Source: Saprospiraceae bacterium
GTDB lineage: Bacteria > Bacteroidota > Bacteroidia > Chitinophagales > Saprospiraceae
NCBI GenBank assembly: GCA_019187365.1
Contig: JABARE010000034.1
Coordinates: forward strand, 1 to 55,860
Length of the DNA stretch: 55,860 bases
Direction of reading: 5' to 3'
Below, in pieces: positions 18,201 to 26,264 of this stretch; position 1 is the stretch's first letter; every line of letters begins with the position of its first letter. The position numbers were made by a program, and so were the translations under genes. The notes beneath the pieces were generated by a model. That model had not been told where the DNA came from and searched no databases. It saw only the letters and a program-made list of their open reading frames with translations.

Positions 18201-19551
18201 ACTTATACTGGTAGATACTTCGAATTTTTGCCGCGACTCAGCGTCGGTGATTGTTGTGGAAGACCTGCGCGTTCCGCAGTTCAGCATCACGGGTAACACC
18301 ATGCTGAACTGCTCCGGAAAACCCGTTGAACTCTCTGCCGCAATCAACTCCCCAAGAGGAGGGGAATCTTTTTCCTGGTCCACCCGCGGAGGAATGATTT
18401 CAGGCCGCACCGACAGTGCAAGCATCCAGGGTAGCCGCAGCGGCTGGTACGTCGTCACGGTGGTGGATCCCCGCAATGAGTGCACGTCAACCGATTCTGT
18501 TTTTGTCGATCAGGTCAACGATCTCGGCGTCGAACTGCTTGGAGGAGCAAGCCTCACCTGCATCATCCGCAAAACGACACTTTCCGGACGTGTGCTCGGG
18601 GGCAGCGGTACGGAGAATCTCGTTTGGACCACTCGCGGAGGAAACATTGTCGGGAATGCAACGGGTATGCAAATAGAAGCGGACCGGCCAGGATGGTATT
18701 TTTTCAGCGCACAACAACCCGGCAGCGGCTGCGATGCAACAGACTCCGTTGAAATAAAGGAAAACACCAACGTACCGACAACAGTGCATACCCGTCTGCA
18801 GCAGGCCAATTGTCCTGGTGACCTGTGGGCATTTGAGATTGACAGCGTTACAGGGGGGGAACGCCCCCTGCGTTTTGTCTGGAACGGTCAGGATTTCCAG
18901 GGGGGACGCATTTCCGATGGAAGCTTTGGCAATCAGCAAATCGAAGTTTTCGACCGAAACGGCTGCTCCCTATCTGCCACGTTTACAACCATCGCACCGG
19001 TGGGGATCGACGTTCAATTGACCCCCCTGGCCAGAATCGACCAGGGAAGTTCGCTTCCGTTGGATCCTGTGTACTCCCTGCCACCGGATTCCATAGCCAG
19101 TGTATCCTGGAGCCCGGAGCGGTTCCTGAGTTGCGCGGATTGCCTGCAGCCCATTGCTGAACGGATCTCCGAAGACATCGAATATTTCTGCACGGTGATT
19201 TCCAACAAGGGTTGCTCTGCAACGGCACGCATCCGCATAGAGGTGATCCGTCGAGAGGTCTGGGTTCCCAATGCATTCAGTCCCAATGGCGACCAGATCA
19301 ACGACCGGTTCTTTCCCGTACTTTCCCCGGATGCCTTCCGCGAAATCCGCGGTTTTAGAATCTTCGACCGGTGGGGTAACCTCCAATTTGAACAAAAATT
19401 GATATCGCCCGGCCAGATGTACGATCTTGCATGGGACGGGACGCGAAACGGAGAAAAACTAAACCCGGGCGTTTATCTGTTCACAATGGAGCTCGTTTGG
19501 AACAATGGAGATGTCCAACTGTTATCGGGAGATATAAGCCTGATCCGGTGA
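15214..19551 (+). CDS. Giant secreted Ig-like repeat protein with type B (gliding-motility C-terminal) sorting domain
   Basis: A 1445-residue protein with a signal peptide (FLLVLYIIAWLPASGSGQ). An Ig/PKD-like segment begins ADAGPDQFSCD. A beta-sandwich region follows (about 95-250; LISNGNFEAGNSGF ... FAIDDIEMYEKC) that resembles a carbohydrate-binding or DUF642-like module. About ten to twelve Ig-like repeats of roughly 90 residues come next, each with a DT-x-x-P-x-A/V start, an I-x-C strand, an LDGS-type loop and a G-W/R-Y-x-L-x-V-x-D strand. The C-terminus (from about 1349; VWVPNAFSPNGDQINDRF ... RWGNLQFE ... GVYLF) is the CHU_C/type B sorting domain, so T9SS export is expected. The start was chosen at the ATG opening the signal peptide. 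The long upstream open frame overlaps purN and is spurious. Confidence 0.9.
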   Translation: MGRFLLVLYIIAWLPASGSGQGCAGLNADAGPDQFSCDPTSPPQLQGSYSGVPDKYYWTPATYLSDPNSTDPTVNAPAGKYTFTFTVEAMSSINLISNGNFEAGNSGFTHEYSYGFPGGTFGPGWLSVGTNPLGYNGSWAPCGDHTSGSGNQLIVDGHTSANAKVWCQTVSVSPGKTYLFRFYVQSVFPAAPCQLNVLANNTSFGSVQGGALCDWQTFEECFKANSATVEICIRETSGVGYGNDFAIDDIEMYEKCMDTDEVVVEIVDLKAQVAIPQPPRCASDVFDLNALGSSTGPNIRYEWRSDGGTIVSSSGPTAKGKGRGTYYVKVIYQNGNVYCEKEAEIEADPSDDLEGLLEVEGIANCNSDTIELRGSVINGSGDFSYHWIPANKIHRGQNEPTAYVTEAGLYKLVVIDKQSGCEIQLQEVVASDTTKPKVDISADSLISCANPLATLTGTPFDTSRYLYEWTIPDLTLVRNADTLHAADTGIYLLRATDKFNKCYTERSHVLRADTTAPLVDLGPDGTIDCRNEEFLIQAKDTGISGPSRYVWTLPAGPLPPDSVLQDQRVTQGGWVVLTAINRTNGCSHTDSLFIADVRKLPAAIAGPTDTLNCYRAQLQLDGSASTTDSTSLGWFTNTGSIIGDTTSPFPTVDRPGWYFLRVTDTTNQCRQIDSVYIHQDTTRPSAVLDAETTFRCADTLRWLDGSASSSGAAIRYTWFTTDGSIASGQGTPNISVKGPGRYLLVVNNLTNGCSDTAEMLVKPDLGAPLARIDAPDTITCNIRSVQLNATTSSPAGNPVRFEWKADSGQTIQNDHTLNPQVDGGGYYTLIATDTVNGCSTTVQAFVSVDTLAPKADAGADAIWNCASRDLLLDGANSQGTHALNFSWSSSGGQFSGRTDQPQASVRSPGSYQLTVRDVRTGCYAIDSIDVIADTVHPVARIALPDTINCKVRSLALVGSGSGSGAHLRYEWMSSNGQLTGNTNLPIATALRAGTYTLILVDTSNFCRDSASVIVVEDLRVPQFSITGNTMLNCSGKPVELSAAINSPRGGESFSWSTRGGMISGRTDSASIQGSRSGWYVVTVVDPRNECTSTDSVFVDQVNDLGVELLGGASLTCIIRKTTLSGRVLGGSGTENLVWTTRGGNIVGNATGMQIEADRPGWYFFSAQQPGSGCDATDSVEIKENTNVPTTVHTRLQQANCPGDLWAFEIDSVTGGERPLRFVWNGQDFQGGRISDGSFGNQQIEVFDRNGCSLSATFTTIAPVGIDVQLTPLARIDQGSSLPLDPVYSLPPDSIASVSWSPERFLSCADCLQPIAERISEDIEYFCTVISNKGCSATARIRIEVIRREVWVPNAFSPNGDQINDRFFPVLSPDAFREIRGFRIFDRWGNLQFEQKLISPGQMYDLAWDGTRNGEKLNPGVYLFTMELVWNNGDVQLLSGDISLIR

Positions 19552-20300
19552 ATACGGAGACCATTAAAAATCAACCGCCCGACGTCAATATCCGGGACTG
19601 CATATTTTTTGAAAACGATGACTTCATCATTGCACGCAAACCCGGTGGACTGGTTTCGGAGGAAGACCCGGTAGGTTCAAAGAACCTGCGCTACATGCTC
19701 TACCGGTATGTACGCGAAACGTATCCCTGGAAAAAACGTGCCATTTGCCAACTGGCCCACCGTCTCGACAAACCCGTTGCGGGGTTGATCATATGCGCTA
19801 AAAAACCCAGCATCCTAAAAAATCTGCAACAGCAATTCTATCACAGGGAAGTCAAAAAGCACTACCTGGCGGTTATTGCAGGCGTTCCGGAGGTCAAAGC
19901 AGCAACACTGAGGCAATTTATCAAAAAATCACAATCCGAATTCCGCGCCCTGCCGGCCACAGAACTTGAGGCCGATGCACGCGAAGCCATTCTGAACTAC
20001 CGCGTACTGGCCGAAAATGAAAGCCACAGCCTCCTGCAGGTTGAACTGATGACAGGCAAATTCCACCAAATCCGTTTTCAACTTTCCTACATGGGCTGGC
20101 CCATATGGAACGATGAGTGGTACAGCGGCAAGAAGGTCAACAACGAAAACAGGATTGGCTTGTACAGCTTTGCCGTTGCCTTTTCAGATCCCAAAACCGG
20201 AGAGCCGAGGGAATTCATTTCATGCCCACCTCTTGACCAACAACCGTGGGACCTGTTTGGCGATGCAATCGAATTGGCCATTGCCAACTTTAAGTTTTGA
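19548..20300 (+). CDS. RluA-family pseudouridine synthase
   Basis: This enzyme isomerises uridine in rRNA or tRNA. In the 250-residue product the catalytic segment is AHRLDKPVAGLIICAKK, with the essential Asp in HRLD. The common T-S-G after it is replaced by P-V-A-G. FHQIRFQLSYMGWPIWND is the second conserved motif. No S4 domain is present, as in the short TruC/RluC-like branches. The GTG start overlaps the preceding stop (GTGA, 4 nt). It was chosen because the open frame upstream lies within the sorting domain of the preceding gene. The exact RNA target cannot be told from sequence. Confidence 0.88.
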   Translation: MNTETIKNQPPDVNIRDCIFFENDDFIIARKPGGLVSEEDPVGSKNLRYMLYRYVRETYPWKKRAICQLAHRLDKPVAGLIICAKKPSILKNLQQQFYHREVKKHYLAVIAGVPEVKAATLRQFIKKSQSEFRALPATELEADAREAILNYRVLAENESHSLLQVELMTGKFHQIRFQLSYMGWPIWNDEWYSGKKVNNENRIGLYSFAVAFSDPKTGEPREFISCPPLDQQPWDLFGDAIELAIANFKF

Positions 20301-20383
20301 GGTTTACAAAGATTCAGGAACGATCCACTGCAGAACTTCAGCCGGAATATCCATGCTGGAAGGCACCCTGAATGACGCCGTTT

Positions 20384-20520
20384 TGATGCCAGAGTGAAAA
20401 GGGCTGCCTCTCTTCACTCCCTGTTGATGCCAGAATGAAAAGGGATGCCTCTCTTCACTTCCTGTTGATGCCAGAATGAAAAGGGCTGCCTCTCTTCACT
20501 TCCTGTTGATGCCAGAATGA
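20384..20520. repeat. 41-bp tandem repeat (3.3 copies)
   Basis: Units start at 20384, 20425, 20466 and (partial) 20507, each beginning TGATGCCAGA. The inner segment GGGCTGCCTCTCTTCACT is the reverse complement of AGTGAAGAGAGGCAGCCC, found in the neighbouring 148-bp repeat units. The last partial unit runs directly into that array (TGAATTTAGC | AAAACAAG). Confidence 0.92.
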
Positions 20521-20524
20521 ATTT

Positions 20525-20945
20525 AGCAAAACAAGACGAGGCGCGGTGAAGGAAGCTATGTGGAGCAATAACTGACTGAACCGCAACGAAGTATTGTGAA
20601 GCTAAATTCATTTCGCGCATTAGCCTGTGCGGGCTGGCTGGCGCAAGAGGGAGTGGAGAGAGGCAGCCCCCAAGCAAAACAAGACGAGGCGCGGTGAAGG
20701 AAGCTATGTGGAGCAATAACTGACTGAACCGCAACGAAGTATTGTGAAGCTAAATTCATTTCGCGCATTAGCCTGTGCGGGCTGGCTGGCGCAAGAGGGA
20801 GTGAACAGAGGCAGCCCCCAAGCAAAACAAGACGAGGCGCGGTGAAGGAAGCTATGTGGAGCAATAACTGACTGAACCGCAACGAAGTATTGTGAAGCTA
20901 AATTCATTTCGCGCCTGAGCCTTTGCGGGCAGACTGGCGCAAAAG
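20525..20945. repeat. Tandem array of the 148-bp repeat (second array)
   Basis: Units begin at 20525, 20673 and 20821 (2.85 copies) in the same orientation as the array at 1-868. All three carry the CGGT/ACCG variant of the stem and a local variant, CATTTCGCGCATTAGCCTG, in place of CATTGAGTGGGTGAGACTG. The array begins abruptly after a partial 41-bp repeat and decays after about 20945. No coding function is apparent. From 20946 to 21199 I see no convincing gene. Confidence 0.95.
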
Positions 20946-21199
20946 TGGGTTAATCGAGGTGTACTGAAAGATGTATACTTTGCAGTTCGTTGCATGGAAC
21001 CAAATAGCCGGAATTGATGAGGATGCCTCTGATCCTTTCAAGTTGTGCCATTCAACGCCTCCTCTTCAAAACGCCCATCATACAAGCCATCGCCCCTTTT
21101 CCACGCGACCAGGCTCCTTCCCCTCGCATTGAACAGGAAGCGCTCCCGGTAAAAATTCAGGAAGCAACGAATTCCACATCACTGTACAGGAGCTCGACA

Positions 21200-21219
21200 A
21201 CTAACGAACGTTTGTTAGT
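21200..21219. promoter_or_regulatory. 20-bp near-perfect palindrome after the S9 peptidase gene
   Basis: ACTAACGAACGTTTGTTAGT has 9 of 10 base pairs symmetric and lies directly after the S9 peptidase stop codon on the minus strand. It shares a 16-mer with a site at 34648-34663. It may be a terminator-like element or a protein-binding site. Confidence 0.6.
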
Positions 21220-23157
21220 TTATGAATGAAATGATTGATCCATTTTATTCAGTCGTTCACGAACCGGATCGGGCATGGTTTCCTGGAAACGGCTACCGAG
21301 GTGCCTTGCCAAAAAGGCTTCGGCCGCGGCCAGGAAGGCCATATTGTTGACTGGATGTGCAAATCCATGCCCCTCATCTTCGGCGCACAGGTAAACCACT
21401 TCCCTTTTGTTTTTGTGAAGCGCTTCGACGATCTGATCCGATTCTGCCTTCTTCACCCTTGGATCGTTGGCTCCCTGGACGATCATGACGGGGCACCGGA
21501 TCCGGTCGGCTGAGTACAAGGGCGATGCCATTCTGAGGTGTTCTTCGCCTTCGGGAGTGGTCGGATCGCCCATGCGCAGGTGAAACATCTTGCGCCCGGC
21601 TTCCCAGTATGGTGGAATGGAAGCCAGCAGCGTGAGCAAACTCGAAGGCCCCACTTTGGATATGGCGCATGCGTAGAGTTCCGGGGTAAACGCGGCCCCC
21701 GCAAGACTGGCGTAGCCCCCATAACTGCCACCGAGAATGGCTACGCGGTTTGGATCAACCATGCCACTTCCTACCAGATGGTAGACGCCATAAGTAATGT
21801 CGTCCTGCATTTTTAATCCCCACTGGCGGTTTCCTGCATCGAGAAATGCCTTGCCGAAGCCTGTCGATCCGCGATAATTCATCTGAAGTACTGCATATCC
21901 CCGATTTGCCAGAAACTGCGCAAGCGGATTGTATCCCCAGACGTCGCGAGTCCAGGGGCCCCCATGCGGATGCACCACGAGCGGCAGCATACTGGCAGGC
22001 CAGCCGAGCGGCAAGGTTAGGTAAGCCTGTATCTCCATCCCATCAGAAGAAGGATAGCGGATAATTTTCATCTCCGATAAATGATCCGGTTCCAACTGAG
22101 GTCTGGGGCGGTATTCGAAACGGCATCGCCCGGAGCGTCGCGAGTACGAATAGACGCTCCCACTGTCCCGGTCGCTGTAGGCAGTCACCAGCCAGCGGTT
22201 CTCGTCGCGCGTCATCGACCGGATGGCCACTTCACACGACGGGAATTTTTGCTCGAGTCTGCGATAATGCTTCTCAAAGTCGGCATCTCTCCAGTAAATC
22301 CGCGTTTTGTCTCCTGTATATTGCGTAGCTATGATGCGGTTGTCGATGTCCGAAAAACTGGCGGCACCAAAATCAACTGCCTTCTCGGGATCCGACTCTA
22401 CCAATTCCTCCTTTCCGGTTCCGAGGTGCACCAAGAGCAATTGCATCCGGTCGACGTGCGCTCCGCGGTTGCTCACTGCATACACGCGATTTCCATCTTC
22501 ATGAAAGTTTACGCAATGAGCCGATTCAAGTGGACCACAATTGTAAAATGGGATCATATTACCGGAGTCAAGACGCAGAAAATCTGTCGATCCGTCCTCA
22601 TTCGAACGCAAGGCAACGCGCAGAGCATCGCTGCGATCAAATACCCACTGAACAATTCTCCCGGTATTCCTTCGCAAGCGTTTCAGTTTTCCGGTGCGCA
22701 CGTTGAGCGTGTAAGGATCATGCCAGGCCGGATCGCGGTCGTTGATTCCAATAAAAATGACATTTGGTCTCGTTCGTGCGACGCCATAGAGGTAAACCCG
22801 TATGTTCCTTTGTTGAGTCAATGCGCGCGCAAGCGGAATGCCTTCCTCAGCAACAGCCTGTTTGAGGTCGACTGCATAGACAGAATAATTTTCATCGCCG
22901 CCCTGGTCCTGAACGAATACGACATACCTGCTGTTTCGGGTCCAGAAATAATCACTGATTGGTCTTGCCGTTACTGCCGTGACCGGCCTTGCACGTTCGA
23001 ATGGCTCCCTGAACCGCTTGATCCAAATGTTGCGTACCCCATTCATCGGCTTGATGAAACTCATCCATTTCCCGTCAGGCGATACCTGAGCACCAGAAAT
23101 CTCGGGGTCACCAAAAAAGACCTCGCGGTCAATCAATGGAGGAATTGCATATGACAT
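21220..23157 (-). CDS. S9 family serine peptidase (acylaminoacyl/prolyl oligopeptidase type)
   Basis: A 645-residue protein with an N-terminal seven-bladed beta-propeller (about 1-370, repeated SPDGKW-like strands) and a C-terminal alpha/beta hydrolase. The catalytic triad can be placed at Ser478 (GGSYGGYASL), Asp565 (GANDPR) and His597 (DEGHGF). It hydrolyses short peptides or releases blocked N-terminal residues. No signal peptide is visible upstream of PPLIDREVFFGDPEISGA, so a cytoplasmic location is inferred, unlike many exported Bacteroidota S9 enzymes. A -7 box (23187-23194) lies 29 nt upstream of the start. Confidence 0.92.
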   Translation of the reverse strand: MSYAIPPLIDREVFFGDPEISGAQVSPDGKWMSFIKPMNGVRNIWIKRFREPFERARPVTAVTARPISDYFWTRNSRYVVFVQDQGGDENYSVYAVDLKQAVAEEGIPLARALTQQRNIRVYLYGVARTRPNVIFIGINDRDPAWHDPYTLNVRTGKLKRLRRNTGRIVQWVFDRSDALRVALRSNEDGSTDFLRLDSGNMIPFYNCGPLESAHCVNFHEDGNRVYAVSNRGAHVDRMQLLLVHLGTGKEELVESDPEKAVDFGAASFSDIDNRIIATQYTGDKTRIYWRDADFEKHYRRLEQKFPSCEVAIRSMTRDENRWLVTAYSDRDSGSVYSYSRRSGRCRFEYRPRPQLEPDHLSEMKIIRYPSSDGMEIQAYLTLPLGWPASMLPLVVHPHGGPWTRDVWGYNPLAQFLANRGYAVLQMNYRGSTGFGKAFLDAGNRQWGLKMQDDITYGVYHLVGSGMVDPNRVAILGGSYGGYASLAGAAFTPELYACAISKVGPSSLLTLLASIPPYWEAGRKMFHLRMGDPTTPEGEEHLRMASPLYSADRIRCPVMIVQGANDPRVKKAESDQIVEALHKNKREVVYLCAEDEGHGFAHPVNNMAFLAAAEAFLARHLGSRFQETMPDPVRERLNKMDQSFHS

Positions 23158-23186
23158 ACGCTCTATTGGAAGGACATTAAAGGCGG

Positions 23187-23194
23187 CAAAGTTA
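23187..23194 (-). promoter_or_regulatory. -7 promoter box of the S9 peptidase gene
   Basis: On the minus strand the sequence reads TAACTTTG, a match to TAnnTTTG, 29 nt before the ATG. No TTG is visible at the usual -33 spacing. Confidence 0.5.
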
Positions 23195-23318
23195 AAAAAT
23201 CAAATTGTCGGATCACCAGACAGCATCCGATCCAAGGTATTGCTTGCCTCCACGGGCTCAATAATGCCAAATGTTACAGCAAGCCAATCCAGTTATGGCG
23301 TAGCGGTGCTTCATGCGG

Positions 23319-24728
23319 TCAGCGCCCAACCGCAATGTGTTGGTATCCGAATTCGGAGACCAGCAGATAATGTCCGGAGGCCCATCCTTTTGTAGAGAGG
23401 ACGTCCCCGTCTCGGACCTTGCCTTCAAATACAAGGGTGCCGGAAATGTGGATCAGCCGAATGAAAATGACTGCATCCGGAGACAGTTGACCTGACCACG
23501 CCAGCACAATTCCCGAAACTTCAGGGTCCCAGTGCGCAAGCACCAAGCGGTTGGCTTTGCCGGTTGAATGAACAGCCGTGACCTGTTGCTTCTCAAATGC
23601 GCCCCTATCGGGCCTGCCATCGAAAAAACGCTCCTTTCCACCGGCCGGATGCACGTATTCGCGCGCGGGTACAAATTCGTAACCGAGCAAACTGCCATCC
23701 AATTGGGTGCTGCTATCGATTGCAGGTGAATTGGCCTCCAGGTGAAAGTCGTAGCGGCTTTCATCTACAAACCGGACATCAGAAGATTGCAACCGAATGC
23801 AATTGCCCTGCTGATAATAAGCATTGGGGATTCCGTTTAGAAGGGTGAGGTTGCCGGCCACAATGTTGTTGGCAAACATCAGGGTATCCATTTTTGACTG
23901 CACATTAAAGAGCACTCCCTTGTCTTCATTGCTGACCACTGTGTTGAATAAAAAACACAATTTATGCGGGCCCGAATTGCTCATTCCCTCCAGGCCATAT
24001 GCAATGATGGTATTGTTGTCGGAGAACTTGCTCTGCTGAATGACGTTGCCCATGACCAGGGCCTGCCCTCCATTGGGTAAATCGATCTCGTAACTGGCGT
24101 CGCCGTCTTCGCTGGTGATCCTGTTGTAAAGAATGACATTTTGTTGCGCCCGGCTTTTGACCTCGTGCCCGTAATAGGCATGGTGGATGTAATTGTAGCG
24201 CAATGTGAGTGTGCGCACCCGGTTTATGTAGATGTTGTGGGTAAAACCATTGCCCGAACCATTTGCGGCAAACTCACAATGCTCGATCAAAATGTCACTG
24301 AGCGGGTTATCCCCTGCCAGAATGCCGTTCTGGTTTTCAACAAAGGAACAGTAGCGAAGGGTCAGGTGTTTTCCTTCGAGCCGTATGCCCGCTCCATTGC
24401 GGTCGACCACTTCGCAGTGAAGAAAATCTATGTTCTCGATCAAGGTTTCGCTTCCGGCAATGACCCAGATTGCTTTGCCACCATAACCCATCCTTTGGGC
24501 ATCGAGAACCGCTCTCCCCCCTTTGCCGGCAATGTAGAGTTTGTCGGCTGTCCACTTGCAAACGTCACCCGGATAGATCCCGGCTTCAATCCATACCGTA
24601 TCGCCGGTTCCCACAAGGGAAGCCACAGCAGAAGGCGCCTTATGGTCCCATTGGGGACCAACGTTCCAGGTTTTGCCATCTACACCAATGACAAAACACA
24701 TCAAAAGCAAAGCAAAAAGAAATTTCAT
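23319..24728 (-). CDS. Secreted right-handed parallel beta-helix protein
   Basis: A 469-residue protein with a signal peptide (FLFALLLMCFVIGVDG). It has a pectate-lyase-like N-terminal cap (GTGDTVWIEAGIYPGDV). A run of beta-helix coils of about 22-25 residues follows, with motifs of the kind LTLRYCSFVENQNGI, ILIEHCEFAANGSGN and LTLRYNYIHHAYYG. The C-terminal 70 residues (VLAHWDPEVSGIVL ... GHYLLVSEFGYQHIAVGR) resemble a degenerate type A sorting domain, so secretion by T9SS is possible. Related proteins bind or cleave polysaccharides, but no catalytic residues can be assigned. It is 15 nt downstream of the rsmB-like gene and probably co-transcribed with it. Confidence 0.8.
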   Translation of the reverse strand: MKFLFALLLMCFVIGVDGKTWNVGPQWDHKAPSAVASLVGTGDTVWIEAGIYPGDVCKWTADKLYIAGKGGRAVLDAQRMGYGGKAIWVIAGSETLIENIDFLHCEVVDRNGAGIRLEGKHLTLRYCSFVENQNGILAGDNPLSDILIEHCEFAANGSGNGFTHNIYINRVRTLTLRYNYIHHAYYGHEVKSRAQQNVILYNRITSEDGDASYEIDLPNGGQALVMGNVIQQSKFSDNNTIIAYGLEGMSNSGPHKLCFLFNTVVSNEDKGVLFNVQSKMDTLMFANNIVAGNLTLLNGIPNAYYQQGNCIRLQSSDVRFVDESRYDFHLEANSPAIDSSTQLDGSLLGYEFVPAREYVHPAGGKERFFDGRPDRGAFEKQQVTAVHSTGKANRLVLAHWDPEVSGIVLAWSGQLSPDAVIFIRLIHISGTLVFEGKVRDGDVLSTKGWASGHYLLVSEFGYQHIAVGR

Positions 24729-24743
24729 AAATCGGCAGTTGGG

Positions 24744-25934
24744 TTATTCCAATACCAGGCGAGCCATATAAAAGCCGTCAAATCCGGTGGCTGCCGGGCT
24801 GATGGATAATTCTTCTTCTAAATGAAAATGTGGATGTCTGGCGCAAAAATAGGCAATTTGTTCGACATTTTCACGTCTCAGCATGCTGCAAGTCACGTAA
24901 ATGAGCTTACCGCCGGGACGCAACATTTTGTGATAATCTTCAAGTATCTTTTGTTGAATTTCGCATACGCGCTGCACATATTTTTCCTCGACCTTCCATT
25001 TTGCATCCGGGTTTCTTTTCAAGACCCCTGTTCCAGAGCAAGGCACATCGAGCAAAAGACGATCACAGCTTTTTTCAAGTCGCTTGATGATTTTATTGTT
25101 CCGGATCCACCGCGTTTCCACACAGGCCACCCCAGCCCTCCGCGCACGCTTGCGAAGCTCTTCGAGTTTCCATTCTTCGGTGTCAAGGGCAATGATCCGG
25201 CCTTTATTGCGCATACACGCTGCCAGGTGCAGGCTCTTGCCCCCTGCGCCGGCACAGGCATCGATGACCCGTTGGCCGGGCTGTACCTGCGCAAATCCGG
25301 CAACGCGTTGTGAAGAAACATCCTGCACCTCGAATGCCCCGGCACGGAAGAGCGGATCCTGAAACACATTCCACTTTTGACGTGCGACAAGTGCGTCCTG
25401 TGCGAGGTCTGCGAACTCCACCTGGCGGTCGCTTCGCGTCAAGGCTTCCTTTAACTGTTGCCTATCCATTTTCAGGGTGTTGGCCCGCAACACCAGCGAC
25501 GCCTGCTCGTTAAGTGCAATGAGTTCCCGTTGGTAGCTATCCGGATAATCTGTGCGGAACCATTCAACCCATTCGTCAGGATATGAATGCAGCAATGCAA
25601 AATGGTCGGCAGCCTCTTTCAATCGCCCTTGCATTTGCGCTTCATCGCAATGGGCAAAAATATCCTGGGCAGGAAGAGCCTGAGCGCGATGCACGTACAA
25701 GGCCGCCAACAATGCAGAAGGCTCCGTTGATTCTCCGGCAAGGTGGCGCAGCAAGCGATAATTGCGAACGATGTCGTATGCAGATTCGGCAACAAAAGCG
25801 CGGTCCCTTGAACCCCATTGCACATTCGCCTTGAGTATGCGGCCGATTTCACGATCGGCATACGCACCTTCCTGCATGACTGCACGGACTATGGCCCCGA
25901 CTGCTACAACCAGGTTGCGATGGATCTTTGTCAT
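24744..25934 (-). CDS. RsmB/NOP-family rRNA (cytosine-C5) methyltransferase
   Basis: A SAM-dependent m5C methyltransferase of 396 residues. The N-terminal helical domain (1-150) resembles the NusB-like RNA-binding region. The Rossmann domain has VIDACAGAGGKSLHLA (SAM motif I), IIALDTEEWKLEEL, and the two family cysteines in LLDVPCSGTGVLKRNPDAKW and VTCSMLRRENVEQI. The likely target is 16S rRNA (C967 type), which is inference. The gene heads an operon with the beta-helix gene. Confidence 0.9.
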   Translation of the reverse strand: MTKIHRNLVVAVGAIVRAVMQEGAYADREIGRILKANVQWGSRDRAFVAESAYDIVRNYRLLRHLAGESTEPSALLAALYVHRAQALPAQDIFAHCDEAQMQGRLKEAADHFALLHSYPDEWVEWFRTDYPDSYQRELIALNEQASLVLRANTLKMDRQQLKEALTRSDRQVEFADLAQDALVARQKWNVFQDPLFRAGAFEVQDVSSQRVAGFAQVQPGQRVIDACAGAGGKSLHLAACMRNKGRIIALDTEEWKLEELRKRARRAGVACVETRWIRNNKIIKRLEKSCDRLLLDVPCSGTGVLKRNPDAKWKVEEKYVQRVCEIQQKILEDYHKMLRPGGKLIYVTCSMLRRENVEQIAYFCARHPHFHLEEELSISPAATGFDGFYMARLVLE

Positions 25935-26264
25935 GTTAACTTTCCATTTCCGGATTCGCCGGGGAATTATTTTTCTTCCGCAGCAGAAAGCACAAAATTA
26001 TACACAGAATCATCAATCCGATCAATCCCGCCTTTCCAGAAGAAAGAATGGACGCACAGAACATCCCGCATTGAGTTTTGGTTTGTGCGCGTTTCCTTTC
26101 ATGCCGGGAAAGATCCAGCCTCAGGTTAGGTTGAAACCCTCCGATAACATCAATGCCCGGGTTGTTTTCGCGTTAAATGGATGCATAAAAACAGACTACC
26201 TTAGCAGCGGAAGTACCCATCTATCAGTAAAATCACAGTTTAATCCAGATCCGGTCACAACACC
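25935..26264. other. 330-bp divergent intergenic region with two promoter boxes
   Basis: No gene is visible. On the minus strand TAATTTTG (25993-26000) is a -7 box for the rsmB-like gene, with a TTG 22 bp upstream of it. On the plus strand TACCTTAG (26197-26204), a TAnnTTAG variant also seen before the giant T9SS gene (15187-15194), lies 60 bp before the OmpA-family start. Confidence 0.45.

Noticed and set aside
1..20945. 148-bp arrays as a CRISPR array
   Set aside because: The repeats are contiguous without variable spacers, and no cas genes are present.
21017..21229. Possible 70-codon frame preceded by a TATACTTTG-like box
   Set aside because: It overlaps the end of the S9 peptidase gene and the palindrome, and the product has no recognisable features.
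22081..23154. 357-codon plus-strand frame opposite the S9 peptidase gene
   Set aside because: Antisense shadow; the minus-strand frame has the full catalytic triad and family length.
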